A stretch of 64,000 nt of DNA, from assembly GCF_026914185.1 (NCBI RefSeq), contig NC_070561.1, forward strand, positions 620,001-684,000, given 5' to 3'. The notes beneath the pieces are model-generated. The model ran no database searches and had not been told where the DNA came from. It was given only the letters and a program-made list of their open reading frames with translations. The position numbers were made by a program, and so were the translations under genes. The stretch comes from Puccinia triticina (taxonomy: Eukaryota; Basidiomycota; Pucciniomycetes; Pucciniales; Pucciniaceae). Positions within the stretch are counted from its first letter, which is position 1; each line of letters starts with the position of its first letter. This document shows positions 11,217-20,805 of this stretch, piece after piece.

Positions 11217-11432
11217 CACTGCCAGCATAATTGGCTGGGTTGAGGTTATCCCAGTTAAACTGAGATGAACTCAACCAATTTAAACTTGGTTGATCTTAAC
11301 TGATGAAATATAAATCCAAGGTACCCCCCTTGAATTTATATTTCATTGGATGAGATCAACCCATTTTAAATTGGTTGAGTGCATCCCAGTTAAGCTGGGA
11401 TGAATTCATCCCAGCCAATTATGCTGGCAGTG
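11217..11432. mobile_element. 216-bp foldback MITE (CACTGCCAGC ends)
   Basis: The ends CACTGCCAGCATAATTGGCT and their exact reverse complement bound an almost fully self-complementary 216-bp segment, with each arm of about 100 bp pairing with the other. It would fold into one long hairpin. It overlaps the 3' end of the Harbinger transposase frame, whose last residues read into the MITE terminus. Confidence 0.8.
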
Positions 11433-12764
11433 TGTGCGGATCAGTTGTTGCCGGAGGGGTAACGGTGTAGCTTGAAGGGGAATAAGTCGGAAAGAGGCAT
11501 CAGGCTTGTATGGCCTTGGCGGATACCAATATTCAACCATCATGTTGTGCAGAATTGTGCACATGTTCATGATATTGGCAATGTTGCCTGTATACCGCTG
11601 GAGAGCTGGCCTTGTGAGGATTTTCCATCTGGCCTTTAAGATTCCGAATGCTTGTTCAACGTCCTTCCAAGAAGATTCCTGACTTTTGGTATAGTATCTT
11701 GTTGCTTGATCTTGTGCCACAAACCCTTTTGACTCAATCAGAGTCACCCAGCTGGGATAAACCCCATTGACTAGATAGTAGGCATTCTTGTATACATGGC
11801 CTTGAACCTCAAACTTGACATTCCAGGCTGTGCCCACCAGCAAATATTGGAAAAGCAGAGAGCAATTGAGTACATTAATATCATTCAGAGCGCCCGGGGT
11901 TCCAAAGAAAGAATGCCAGATCCACATGTCTTTGGTTACAACTGCCTACAAAACAAGCGTTTGTTTGCAACTGCCTCCAAAACAAGTGTGGGGGTCTTCT
12001 CTTTTCCTTTTAACTGCCCAGCATGTGTGGTTGGACAGTTATTCCAACCCCAATGCATGCAATTGAGGCTCCCGACTCCCGAGGCATCCTGGAAAGCCTT
12101 GTGCAGCATTTTGACTCAAAATTCTTTTGAGATCCTCTTGAGTTGGGCTTTGCAGATAGGTTGGACCATAAAGTTTGGTGATTGCACCACAGAAGAAGGA
12201 GATGTTTTTCTGAGCCGTTGTTTCGCCAAGGGGCGGCAATATTCATAGGTTGCATCAAAGGGAATCCCGTAGCCTAACCGTTGGAGGGCAGCAGTCAATT
12301 TCTGTTCCAGGCTGAGTCCAAGCTTCCCAGTAAAGTCTGGTTTCTGGACAAAGGATGGGTAGTTTGAGGTCAGGTTGAGAAGAATTCCTTGTCCAGCCAA
12401 AAACGTCGAGAAAACCCCTTTTTGCTATACCTAGCATTTTGATGATGATCAGTTTATTGGGTTCCATCCAGCAAACACCAGATCATTAATCATACCTGGC
12501 ATTGTCATGAATTTAATCAGCCATTAGCTGGTTGCGGAAATTGTATTGGTCATAGTCAATGTTTGGTCTTTTTCTTTTAGTATCTTCTAGTTCTGAATCT
12601 TCTTCATTGGAGTCAGAATCAAGTTCATCAATGAGGGTTTGCACTCTTTCTTTGTCTTCAAGCAGATCTTGAATCATTTGGCAACCAAGGCGGAGATGGT
12701 GTTGTATTATTGATCTTTCTTTGATTTTGTCCATGGAGGTAGGGAGCAGTGCATAGCACTTCAA
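11433..12764 (-). pseudogene. PIF/Harbinger DDE transposase, frameshifted
   Basis: Minus-strand fragments in different frames line up with a HARBI1-like transposase. The N-terminal acidic part lies at 12764-12513. The segment LGYGIPFDATYEYC follows near 12270, then TTAQKNISFFCGAITKLYGP near 12200. The DDE core contains IWHSFFGTPGALNDINVL near 11910, a YYLVNGVYPSW motif near 11770, and ESSWKDVEQAFGILKARWKI near 11660. At least two frameshifts and stops separate these parts, so it is not functional. The N-terminal side is cut by the hAT-type MITE at 12747-13534. Family proteins cut and paste their element at TWA sites. Confidence 0.75.
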
Positions 12765-13534
12765 ATCAAATCAATTCAAGTATTTGTATTTGTATTCAAT
12801 TCAATTTGAACAATGCCAGGGCATATTTTTGCTCGAATATTCAAACAAAATCAAATATTTCCTCAAATTGCCACCCGGGGCCATTTGGGCCCTGGAGGAG
12901 CTCCATTTACGTTTTTTCACCTTTTTATCTCAGAAGATTACATGGAATACAAGCAATACATAGTATACACGCTAAATTGAAATAAAATAGGTCTTAATAT
13001 GTGTCAGCCGGGCTACTATAATAATTTAGAGCCCGGCTAACTATTCTATTATATAAAGTTGTGGCACAAAGGGCTGCTAAAGATAAGATAAAAAAATACA
13101 GTTCTTTTTAGTAGTAGAGGCGCAGAGCACTGCTCATTGAGTCGCGGGACCTAAAAGATGAAGACCGAGTTGAGAGGCAAATGGTAGAACTCCAGCCAAA
13201 AAGAAACAGCCGGAGAACTAGTAATGAACTGGTTAAAACCTGTTCTCAAGCTGAGAGAATGGGTTGCAAGACATTCTACAGTTCAATAGAACTAGGAGAG
13301 TGTCAACAGAAAGACCAATGTAAAACGTCCGGAGGAGTGTAGCAGTAAAGTGAACTACAGAAAATAAGAATTATTGATCTACAGAAACAAACCAAAACAC
13401 CTCAAATGTCTTTTTTGATGTTTTTTGTGATTTTTTGAAGTTTTCTTTTGAATATCTCGGAATATTCAAATATTTGACAAATCAGTATTCAAGTGTCCTG
13501 AAAAACACATTGAATACCACCGTGCTATGCACTG
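12747..13534. mobile_element. hAT-type MITE with 8-bp target duplication
   Basis: Inverted ends CAGTGCATAGCAC bound 788 bp, flanked by a perfect 8-bp duplication GTAGGGAG (12739-12746 and 13535-13542). An 8-bp duplication and CAGTG-type ends are characteristic of hAT elements. No transposase is encoded. It interrupts the Harbinger transposase region. Confidence 0.88.
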
Positions 13535-13997
13535 GTAGGGAGCCAATGTATTTTATTGATGAGGATGCAAGTGTTAGACTAGACTAAGCCCTTTTAATCC
13601 CGGAGATCATCTGAACCAATGCGGTTGAGCATGTGGATTAGCACTAGTCCGGACTAAAGTTGGGGGTTTAACCTAGCCTAATCCTAGCACCCGATGCGGA
13701 TGCGCTGAGGTGAGATTAATGAATGTCTAGAAGTTTTTGTGAAGTTGGTGGATGAAGTTCATCAGGTACGGATTTTTCATTCATTCAGCAGGAGGACCCC
13801 TTCCGGTAACTAACTGTTCCGCCGGCAAGATAAAGAAGTACATACAACATGTCAGTTGGGGCACACTGCACCTCGGTGAAACAGGTTAGTGCCAAGAATG
13901 AAACACCAAGACAAATTGGATGTCCCGACTATTGATATCACTTGGCATAAAATAGTCCTCATGCTGGTTTCAGGTAAGGTATATACTTTGCATACGT

Positions 13998-15040
13998 TGT
14001 AAGACTCAAAAGGTGCCGTGAGACCCTTTTGCTGAATGGCGAAAGGTATGGATGAGGTGCAAGCTCTGCCTTTCTGTATATCAGAAAACAAGACCACCAA
14101 GGTAAGCTTGGCAATTTATTTTGTGATAGGATATGTTCGAGGATGAGATATATAAGAGGATTAATGTTGTTGGTGTCCGAGGTAGATGGGTTACTGATGT
14201 ATGAAATAGGTGACGGTGACTTGATGTCTCAAGTGGGGCTTGAACCTAGGTCCTTGGCCTGGGGGTATATAAGTTCAGAAAGTGAGAAGTGATGAGGGTG
14301 AGAGGGAGCTAAGCTCAACCAGGAGTGGAACCGGGGACTGGTTACTGGTGAAAGGTGTGTGACTGAGTGGTGATATAAATTTCAAATAAAGTGTGAAAGG
14401 TATGTGAAACTGAGTGGTGATAAGAGCTGATAGCTGTGATATGGATGGATGACAATATGAGTGGTGCTAAGTGAGTAGTGAATATAGACCGCCAGATGGC
14501 ATGAGGAGGGAACAACTGGCAGGCAGAGGCCTCCTTATATAGACAATGATGAGGGAATTTAGCTCCAAGGGAACAGCTTTGAGGGAATTTGGCTGGTGAG
14601 AAAGTACAACTGAGGCAATTTAGCTAGACTATCTACCATGTGTCCCTTTGATATGCAAACAGGATCATATATATTCATACAGGGATTTTCCAAGATCAAA
14701 GATATGCAAATGGAAAACAAACATATGCAAAGAGAAAATAGGAGGTGAGGACTGATAAAAGGAAGGAAGAAAGGTAATTCATGTGCCGTATGCATTATGC
14801 CAAGTATGGTAGCCAAGGGTTGAGTCTGTGTGTGAACCCGCTCGGACTGGTGCGTGAAAGGGATGATTTGCGTATCTTCTGATCTGGTAGAGATATGAGA
14901 GTGGTTTCAGTGGGTGACTAGGGGTTATTTTGGTCCTAGATTCCATTTCTGATGTCCATTTGGCCGTATCTTGAGGTGTTTTGTGAGTACACATAAAAGT
15001 TTGAATTTTTCCTCCTACAAACACAGGAATAATGACCACA
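13998..15040 (-). repeat. 3' LTR of element E
   Basis: 1043-bp LTR, minus orientation, from TGTGGTCATT (15040) to GAGTCTTACA (13998). It has a TATATAAGG box on its sense strand near 14540. Compared with the other LTR by eye, I count eight substitutions, all transitions, and one 3-bp indel. Two B-box-like motifs are present (GGTTCAAGCC near 14233). Confidence 0.9.
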
Positions 15041-15073
15041 TCCTCCCCCAACTTATTGACTGTCCCCAGTCAA
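15041..15073 (-). promoter_or_regulatory. Polypurine tract and stem-loop of element E
   Basis: On the minus strand AAGTTGGGGGAGGA (15054-15041) directly precedes the 3' LTR and is the plus-strand primer. One base further upstream TTGACTG-GGGA-CAGTCAA (15056-15073) makes a perfect 7-bp stem with a 4-base loop. The pairing is kept, with other bases, in element D and in an internal copy at 21798-21829. Confidence 0.75.
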
Positions 15074-15169
15074 TTATGACTTATAACTGTGTTTGTTTTG
15101 AGGTTGAGGCTTGATTTGGCTTGAGAGTGTATTCTTGAGTTTATGGTTTTTGTATAGGTATTTTGTGTT

Positions 15170-15390
15170 TTGCGGAGAGTGAGACTTGAATTTATGGGTT
15201 GAGGCGGAGGCTTGAACCGGCGCCCTGTTTGTTGGCCGAATTTATTTTCACGCTGAGGTTGGGGGTTGAAACCGCGCGGTTGTGGTGTCTGATTCTGTTG
15301 AGTTTGGTGGAAATTGAACCCAGGTTATAGGTGGTTGTTTGTGGTTATGTCCCTTGGGGTTTGAACCGTGGTCCTGTGGTGTCTGATTTG
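15170..15390 (-). repeat. Cluster of B-box-like GGTTCAA motifs
   Basis: On the minus strand CGGTTCAAGCC (15209-15220), GGTTTCAACCCC (near 15262), GGGTTCAATTTCC (near 15310) and CGGTTCAAACCCC (near 15355-15367) recur within about 160 bp. They resemble tRNA T-arms or Pol III B boxes. Two more lie in each LTR. Confidence 0.45.
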
Positions 15391-15925
15391 CTTGTAGAGG
15401 TTCCTGCACAGTCCGCAGTGCGCGCTGGTTGCCGCTGTGCTCGCTCGCGCGCCTCGGGTGTCGAGTAGTCATCGGGGGTACTTGGTTTGCGTGATTAGTC
15501 GCGCGGGCCTCACTGCTGCGCCCGCAGTCGCGCTCTGCGCATTCTGGTGACGTGTGCGTTTCTCCGATTCGGAGTACGAGTCCGTGACAGTCTCTTTAGG
15601 CCTGTGATATCCTTTTCAGCTCGTTCGATTCCGACTTCGAGCAGCTTCTCCCTCATCCGTCATCCCCACTTCTACAACCCACTCCTTGTTCTGGCCGCGG
15701 TGGTGCTCAATCTTTAGGTAAGTCGTCTCCTATTCGCTTTCTTCTCATTTCTTCTTCAACTAGAGCATCCTTTCCGAAGATTTGCCATCGCTAGTACTTT
15801 CTAGTTCGTTTACAAGAGAGAACTAATTGCCCGTTCTCTTTTCTTATTCACTTCACTTTTGCATTCGAACAAAAGACCCGACCATATGCATATCGCATTC
15901 GAATGAACTCTGCTGGATCCTTGTT

Positions 15926-17325
15926 ATGCCTAACGGAATCGTTTCGAAATCGACTCCTATCCTCTCCTTGTCACGGGGGTCAATGGGGTCCCTGTGCAAG
16001 GAGAGTATTGTCCGCTTCAAAGCCGATCCTCAAGAGATAAAATTGTTTTGTCTTCAGCTCTTCCGTTCTGACTTCAGTCTGCACGCCAAGCTTTCCCTTA
16101 TCGATAGCCATCTTCAGAACTTTATGCCTTCCACTCGCCGCCGTTCTCAACGTGTCTCTGCTGAGGCTCCCCCCTTCGTGGTAGATTTTTGATTGTGGTT
16201 ATGGCCTATGAGTTCTGTGCCACGATTCTGATCGTGATTCGTTCTTTGCTTGTTCCCCAGCCGGCTCGTAATGCTCGTCCTTCTCCTCCGACCGATAACG
16301 TACATAACTTTTGCTCGTCCTTCTTTTCCCTCCTCCTCCTTACTTATTTTATCGTTTCCCTTTTTGTTTAGTCTGAGTTTGGGACCATTGTGTCTTCGAA
16401 CCGTCTCGAGATCAATACCACAGTTACTTTTGGAGCGGTTGGGGAGCCTGTTCCTAGCCAGAAGACCTCCAACGAATCAGTACGTTCGCTAATTTCCCTT
16501 CTTCTTTTATTTCCTTGTTTCTAACTTCTTTGTTTGTTGTTTTTCCAGGACATGGATGTTGATCCTGCCGCTGGTCCCCGCCATGCTGATGTGGTGCTCA
16601 ACTCGGTTCGTCTTCCATCTTCCCTTTCTTTTCCTTGGATGATGCTGATCTTTCGTTATCGTTCCCAGGTCGATCAAGTTCAGGACGGGATCAATTTTTA
16701 CCCCATCCGCGGTGATTGGTCCCCGGCCTGGGTTAGCAACTCCTCCATTCAAGCTCCTCCTGGCTTGGCCAGCCCGGTCTATCCGCCGGTATCCGATTCC
16801 TCCACTAGTCCTTCCAGTGTTACTTCCACTTCGCCCGCCAGTTCTCCAGCTCCCGGAGCGACTGCGGCGGCTCCGATTGTTGTCGATTCCTCTACGGAGG
16901 GGACTTTAGTTGATGCTGTCATGAATGACCCGCCTCCTTATGTGGCTGACCGTGTCGATCCTGCTGAAGCTCTCCCTTGTCCGAATTCACCCATTGAGTT
17001 TGGTCCAGTCACTGATTGGGCCACTGAAGGTCCGCCACCTGCTCCGCCGGCCGTTTCTACTCGTCTGATTAATCTTGACCTTCCCCAAATTCGTCGTACC
17101 CTCGTGGGTGACCATACTATTCCGTTCGGTACCCAAGTCTACCAGGAAGAAGACCTGCTTGTCATTTTCAACCATATCGCCGACGACTTTATCCTTCACT
17201 GCAACCAATATCCAGCGTCCACCCTTGGCGAGCTTGAATCTCGTATTACTTTGTTTCAGAACTTCCAATGGGCGTTCACCGCCAATCAAGCTGTGTTCCT
17301 TACCACCCACGCCGGCTACTTCTAG
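15926..17325 (+). CDS. Spliced antisense accessory gene of element E, unknown product
   Basis: I read five exons: 15926-16180, 16261-16299, 16372-16479, 16549-16605 and 16669-17325. All four introns are 63-80 bp, begin GTACGT, GTAGAT or similar, end in CAG or TAG, and lie between codons. The joined frame is open for about 371 residues. The protein has a basic stretch (STRRRSQR), a long Ser/Pro/Ala-rich middle, and a more compact C-terminal part with LINLDLPQIRRTLVGDHTIP. No known domain is recognised. The stop TAG at 17323 is followed at once by a perfect donor GTATGT, a TACTAAC branch site and an acceptor at 17400. The stop may therefore be a mutated CAG at an exon end, and the original gene may have run further until cut by element D at 17461. 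It lies opposite to gag-pol. A possible 5' UTR intron starts at about 15719. Confidence 0.6.
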
Positions 17326-17461
17326 GTATGTCCCCTCCTCTTTTGTTTCCCGACTCGAGTACTAACTGTTTTCTTCTTTTCGCTTGTTAATCCTTTTTAG
17401 AACCGGCTTTGATATCGGCGGCAACACTGTGTCGACCTCTGAAAATGAATCCCTTCTCCGT

Positions 17462-18115
17462 TGTGGAACTCCTACCGTGCCAGGCGGTAGGCAGTGCTTG
17501 GAAGGGAAAGTGGTGATGAGCCTGCCTTCCTGTGAGGTCCTAGGATGAATGAGATCTGAGAAAACCAGAGAAAGGGGGTTGAACAACAATGTCAGTGAGA
17601 CTTGTTGGCGGGTTTGGGGGTTGAGGATCTGGAAAGGGATGCTGATGAGGATCTTGAGGGTTGATAAGGATCTGATGAGGTGGTGAGGATAAGGATCTGA
17701 GAATCTTGATGGTGTATTTCGTGGATCAGAAGACTGCCATGCCTCCCCCTCATCTGAGTCCGAACTTCGAACTCAGACTCCAGGAAGTGAACATGTCACA
17801 GACATGTTCATCACATCCCTAACTACAAACAAGCTCTACACAACACAAACAAAACAAAACACACACAAAGAAAAGATCAACCACATACATAGAAAAATGA
17901 GGAGAGTAACATAAGAGGATGGGTGCAATGGATCAAAAAGAACAGAGAGAAAAATCAACAATAATCATCAATATCAATCATAATATCTTGAATCTTGAGC
18001 TTGAAATTTGAGATGGATAATCTTGAGGGCTTGATCTTGATAACTGGTCACTTGAATCTTGAGTCTTCATCTGGATCTTGAACCATGGACCGTCTGTACC
18101 ATTTTGCTCACTACA
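17462..18115 (-). repeat. 3' LTR of element D
   Basis: 654-bp LTR, minus orientation, TGTAGTGAGC to GGAGTTCCACA. A 7-bp hairpin CCTACCG/CGGTAGG lies near its end. Its first bases TGTAG differ from TGTGG in the other LTR. Confidence 0.92.
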
Positions 18116-18149
18116 TCTCTCCCCAACTTGCAGTCTGTCCCTAGACTGC
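18116..18149 (-). promoter_or_regulatory. Polypurine tract and stem-loop of element D
   Basis: On the minus strand CAAGTTGGGGAGAGA abuts the 3' LTR. Directly upstream GCAGTCT-AGGGAC-AGACTGC (18130-18149) forms a perfect 7-bp stem. Position and loop purines match the element E hairpin, while the stem bases differ. Confidence 0.75.
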
Positions 18150-18206
18150 TCTCCTCTTCTCTCCAAATAAACTTATGCTGAGTCAAAGTTGAACTGAAAG
18201 AAAAAC

Positions 18207-20063
18207 CTAAAAGAATGGGAACCAGAAGGGAGTCCGGGGCTCTTGGAGATGATCTTGAAACTGAAGGAGCTGGCCTAAACGAGCGGAAGAACCAAGGGAT
18301 CGAGAATTGCTCACAAATGTGGCACAGGGTAGAGTTTTGACAACTAAAGCGGCATCAAGCCCCGGAGGTGCACAATTGGGAGGACTTACTTGCACTCCAT
18401 TTTGCCTCCGCAGAAAACCAAAACCCAACACATCCAAACCATGTGGAACTAGTTTACCCTCATTGCGGAGACGGGATTGAGGAAGGCGGCAACGTTTTGT
18501 CGGATAAGAATCAGGGAAAGGGCTGAGAAAGGAACCAGATAACGGATCAGGATAGGATAATTTCTTCTCATTGCGGAGAATGGCTGTAGAAGAGCGGAGA
18601 CAATCGGCAGAGATTGGCGGGTAAGGAGGGGGAATTGGATCAGGATCAGATAGTTTAACCTCTTTGCGGAGGTGGTCGCAAGCACGGATTGGAAAAGATA
18701 GTTTAACCTCATCTCGGAGGCGGAATGGCGGAATCGGAATCTCTGCAGGCTGGCAGAGCCGGTGGCTAGGAACAAACTCAGAACTGGAACCAGAAAGGGT
18801 CGCGGGAAAATCTTGATCTTGCTTCACTTTGATTTGACGGGAATCCAAACAGGGGCACAGAATCTTCTTCCTTCTATCCTTTGCAACAGGCGGAGCGGTA
18901 GCGGCGAGATTGGGAACAAGGAGAGCGGATATTTTCTCAAGAACGGCATCTACTGCTTGCGGAGACGGAGAACTAGGGGTGGATGAATCTCGCGTTGCTT
19001 GCCTGCGGATCGGGTGACAAGGCGGCGGCGGAGTCGGAGAAGCTGGCGGATACCACGGGTGAAGAGCTCCGCAACCAGTCCTGAATGGCACGGAAACAAA
19101 GCTGCTAGACGGGTGTGATGCCTTAAAGGAGGCCACCACGCGGCGGATCGGTCGACTAGGATCAAAGGGGATCAGGGCACCACTTGGGAGGAAGTAGTTG
19201 TTGCCCTTCTGCTCAACAAGCTCATCTTCCTTGTCCTTCTGGAGCTCGAAGCATCGGCCAGTCCCGTTGCCTTCGAAATGGCAGTAGTAACAGATCAATG
19301 GTCGCCGCACTGCGGAGGGCGGAGTGGTGTGCGGAGCGGAGGACTGAGGCGGAGAGCGGAGAGCAAACTTCTCCATCAGGCGCTGCTCAAAGGACTGGAG
19401 CATCCTGGTGATCTCATCAATGGTCGCCGGGGCCTGCGGAGCGGTAGTGACGTCGTTTGTTGGGCGCCGCTCCGCTTCCATTTTCCGCATGACTTCATTC
19501 GCATCCTTGAACGGCGGCGAAGGGACAGGATTAGTTGATCTAGAAGGCTCCAAAGTCAAGGCAATCTGGCCTTTCATAACTTCGTCGATGGCGGAGCGGA
19601 GATCTTGGAGAGGAGGAAGCTTGAAGCGATGATCCAGTGTAGTGATCATCTTATCACTCTTGATGAGAGCTGTGCGGATCCGATCTTGAAAACTAGAAGA
19701 AAAGGATCGATAGAAGCGGGTGCGGAGCTCTTCAGCGGAGTCGACATGCTCGTTCCGCACCAGATAAGCCTGGATTGGGTCCCAGGATCGTCGGAACCAA
19801 TGATAATCACCCGAGGACGAGACTCCGCCCTTTGACGACCAGGAATCAACCAGGGAGTCGAGATCTTGTAGCGTAAAGCGAGCCTCATCAACCCGACCCC
19901 AATGAGAGAGCATTGCCGCCTTCAATTTCGACCAGTCGGGCGGGCTAAAACCATCCAGTGTCTCCAGAATATCTAGCAGTTCTCCATCCGGGACGAAGAG
20001 ACGAATCTGCCGAGCCATATCCTGCTCAGAAGCTCCGTCCACCTCCGCCGTCAACTCGTACAT
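18207..20063 (-). CDS. gag: Gag protein of element D
   Basis: The 618-codon frame starts at ATG 20063; the open frame continues upstream to about 20180 without another ATG, so the true start may be lost or lie across an intron. Residues 1-190 form a capsid-like region rich in Trp and Leu (FSPPDWSKLKAAMLSHWGRV). A zinc knuckle follows near residue 257, reading CYYCHFEGNGTGRC, in which the usual His is Asn. The next part (FLPSGALIPFDPSRPIRRVV) parallels the element E gag. The C-terminal third is Pro-rich with four copies of LR(D/K/N)E(V/K/G)KL. Gag would build the particle; no enzyme is encoded. The frame is uninterrupted, unlike the gags of A and E. Confidence 0.8.
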   Translation of the reverse strand: MYELTAEVDGASEQDMARQIRLFVPDGELLDILETLDGFSPPDWSKLKAAMLSHWGRVDEARFTLQDLDSLVDSWSSKGGVSSSGDYHWFRRSWDPIQAYLVRNEHVDSAEELRTRFYRSFSSSFQDRIRTALIKSDKMITTLDHRFKLPPLQDLRSAIDEVMKGQIALTLEPSRSTNPVPSPPFKDANEVMRKMEAERRPTNDVTTAPQAPATIDEITRMLQSFEQRLMEKFALRSPPQSSAPHTTPPSAVRRPLICYYCHFEGNGTGRCFELQKDKEDELVEQKGNNYFLPSGALIPFDPSRPIRRVVASFKASHPSSSFVSVPFRTGCGALHPWYPPASPTPPPPCHPIRRQATRDSSTPSSPSPQAVDAVLEKISALLVPNLAATAPPVAKDRRKKILCPCLDSRQIKVKQDQDFPATLSGSSSEFVPSHRLCQPAEIPIPPFRLRDEVKLSFPIRACDHLRKEVKLSDPDPIPPPYPPISADCLRSSTAILRNEKKLSYPDPLSGSFLSPFPDSYPTKRCRLPQSRLRNEGKLVPHGLDVLGFGFLRRQNGVQVSPPNCAPPGLDAALVVKTLPCATFVSNSRSLGSSARLGQLLQFQDHLQEPRTPFWFPFF

Positions 20064-20739
20064 ATCCAGGAAGCGTTTGACGTTGGATCCGTCGAAACCA
20101 AACTGCTTGTCCCGCGGCTTAATCTTACCGTTGGGACCCTTGGCCTTGCTGTGCCGCCGAGTAGATTTGCGGGATCCATTGCAAAGGAAGAGAGAGAAGG
20201 ATCAAAACAAACAAGGGATCTGATCAATCCCTCCTGGCGCCTGATGAAGAGAAAACCACACAGAGAGACACGACCAATCGTTCGAGCGGGTAGCTAGAGA
20301 TCAAGCAACAAAGACGGCCGCTCGAACGTCCAGACAAGGATTGCAAAGCAACAGAAATCCAACCAAGGGTAGAACGGCCCTCGACTCGTCCGTTCCGAGG
20401 GTATATGGAGATAAAAGCCGCTTCAGATGATAGATTGTCCGCACTGATTCGATAGCGGAGTCGGCGGAGTCTAGGACCGCACTCTGACGGCTTGCGGAGG
20501 ATCAGAGAACGGCAGAAAAGTCGTCCAAGTACCGGGAAAGGGCCAGAAGCTTGCAGATTGAGATCGGCAGAGCTGGGGGATCCGATATTCAAGGTTTGAG
20601 AATGTGATTTTCAAGGTCAAAAATCCGGATTTTCCAGGTTGGATCTAGAAAGAGAAAGGGAAGAGGAGTCCTGAACCAAAGCTGGAGATACTGAAACAAG
20701 AACTAGAGACTTGAGATCCTCAAGGTTTGACCGCCTGTT

Positions 20740-20803
20740 GTCCTAAAGTGAGACGAGACTGTAAATCTTGAGGTCGCTGGTTCGATCCCGGCTCGGGGGA
20801 CCA
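20740..20803 (-). other. tRNA-Tyr-derived primer-binding region of element D
   Basis: Two bases inside the 5' LTR the minus strand begins TGGTCCCCCGAGCCGG, complementary to a tRNA 3' end. The plus strand reads as a mature tRNA: D-stem GTC/GAC, anticodon arm CGAGA-CTGTAAA-TCTTG with anticodon GTA (20761-20763), variable AGGTC, T arm GCTGG-TTCGATC-CCGGC, acceptor TCGGGGG, A, CCA (20801-20803). Encoded CCA and no intron show it came from mature tRNA-Tyr, not a gene. Usual primer sites are 8-18 nt; this match covers about 60. Confidence 0.8.
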
Positions 20804-20805
20804 AA

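Larger units (their letters stand above)
9086..13701. mobile_element. Decayed PIF/Harbinger element (two ORFs)
   Basis: The segment contains both genes typical of PIF/Harbinger: a NAM-associated ORF1 on the plus strand (about 10024-10707) and a DDE transposase on the minus strand (11433-12764). Possible inverted ends are ATCTGCACTGGGCGCCAAG at 9086 and, reversed, ATCCGCATCGGGTGCTAGG ending at 13701. They match at 13 of 19 positions and all six differences are transitions. I could not find a clean TWA target duplication, so the exact ends are tentative. Confidence 0.5.

Noticed and set aside
18449..19538. Alternative frames over the C-terminal third of element D gag
   Set aside because: Biased composition opens other frames; only the 618-codon frame carries the capsid and knuckle.
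20740..20803. Functional nuclear tRNA-Tyr gene
   Set aside because: CCA is encoded, the usual intron is missing, the 5' acceptor does not pair, and it sits exactly at the primer-binding place of element D.
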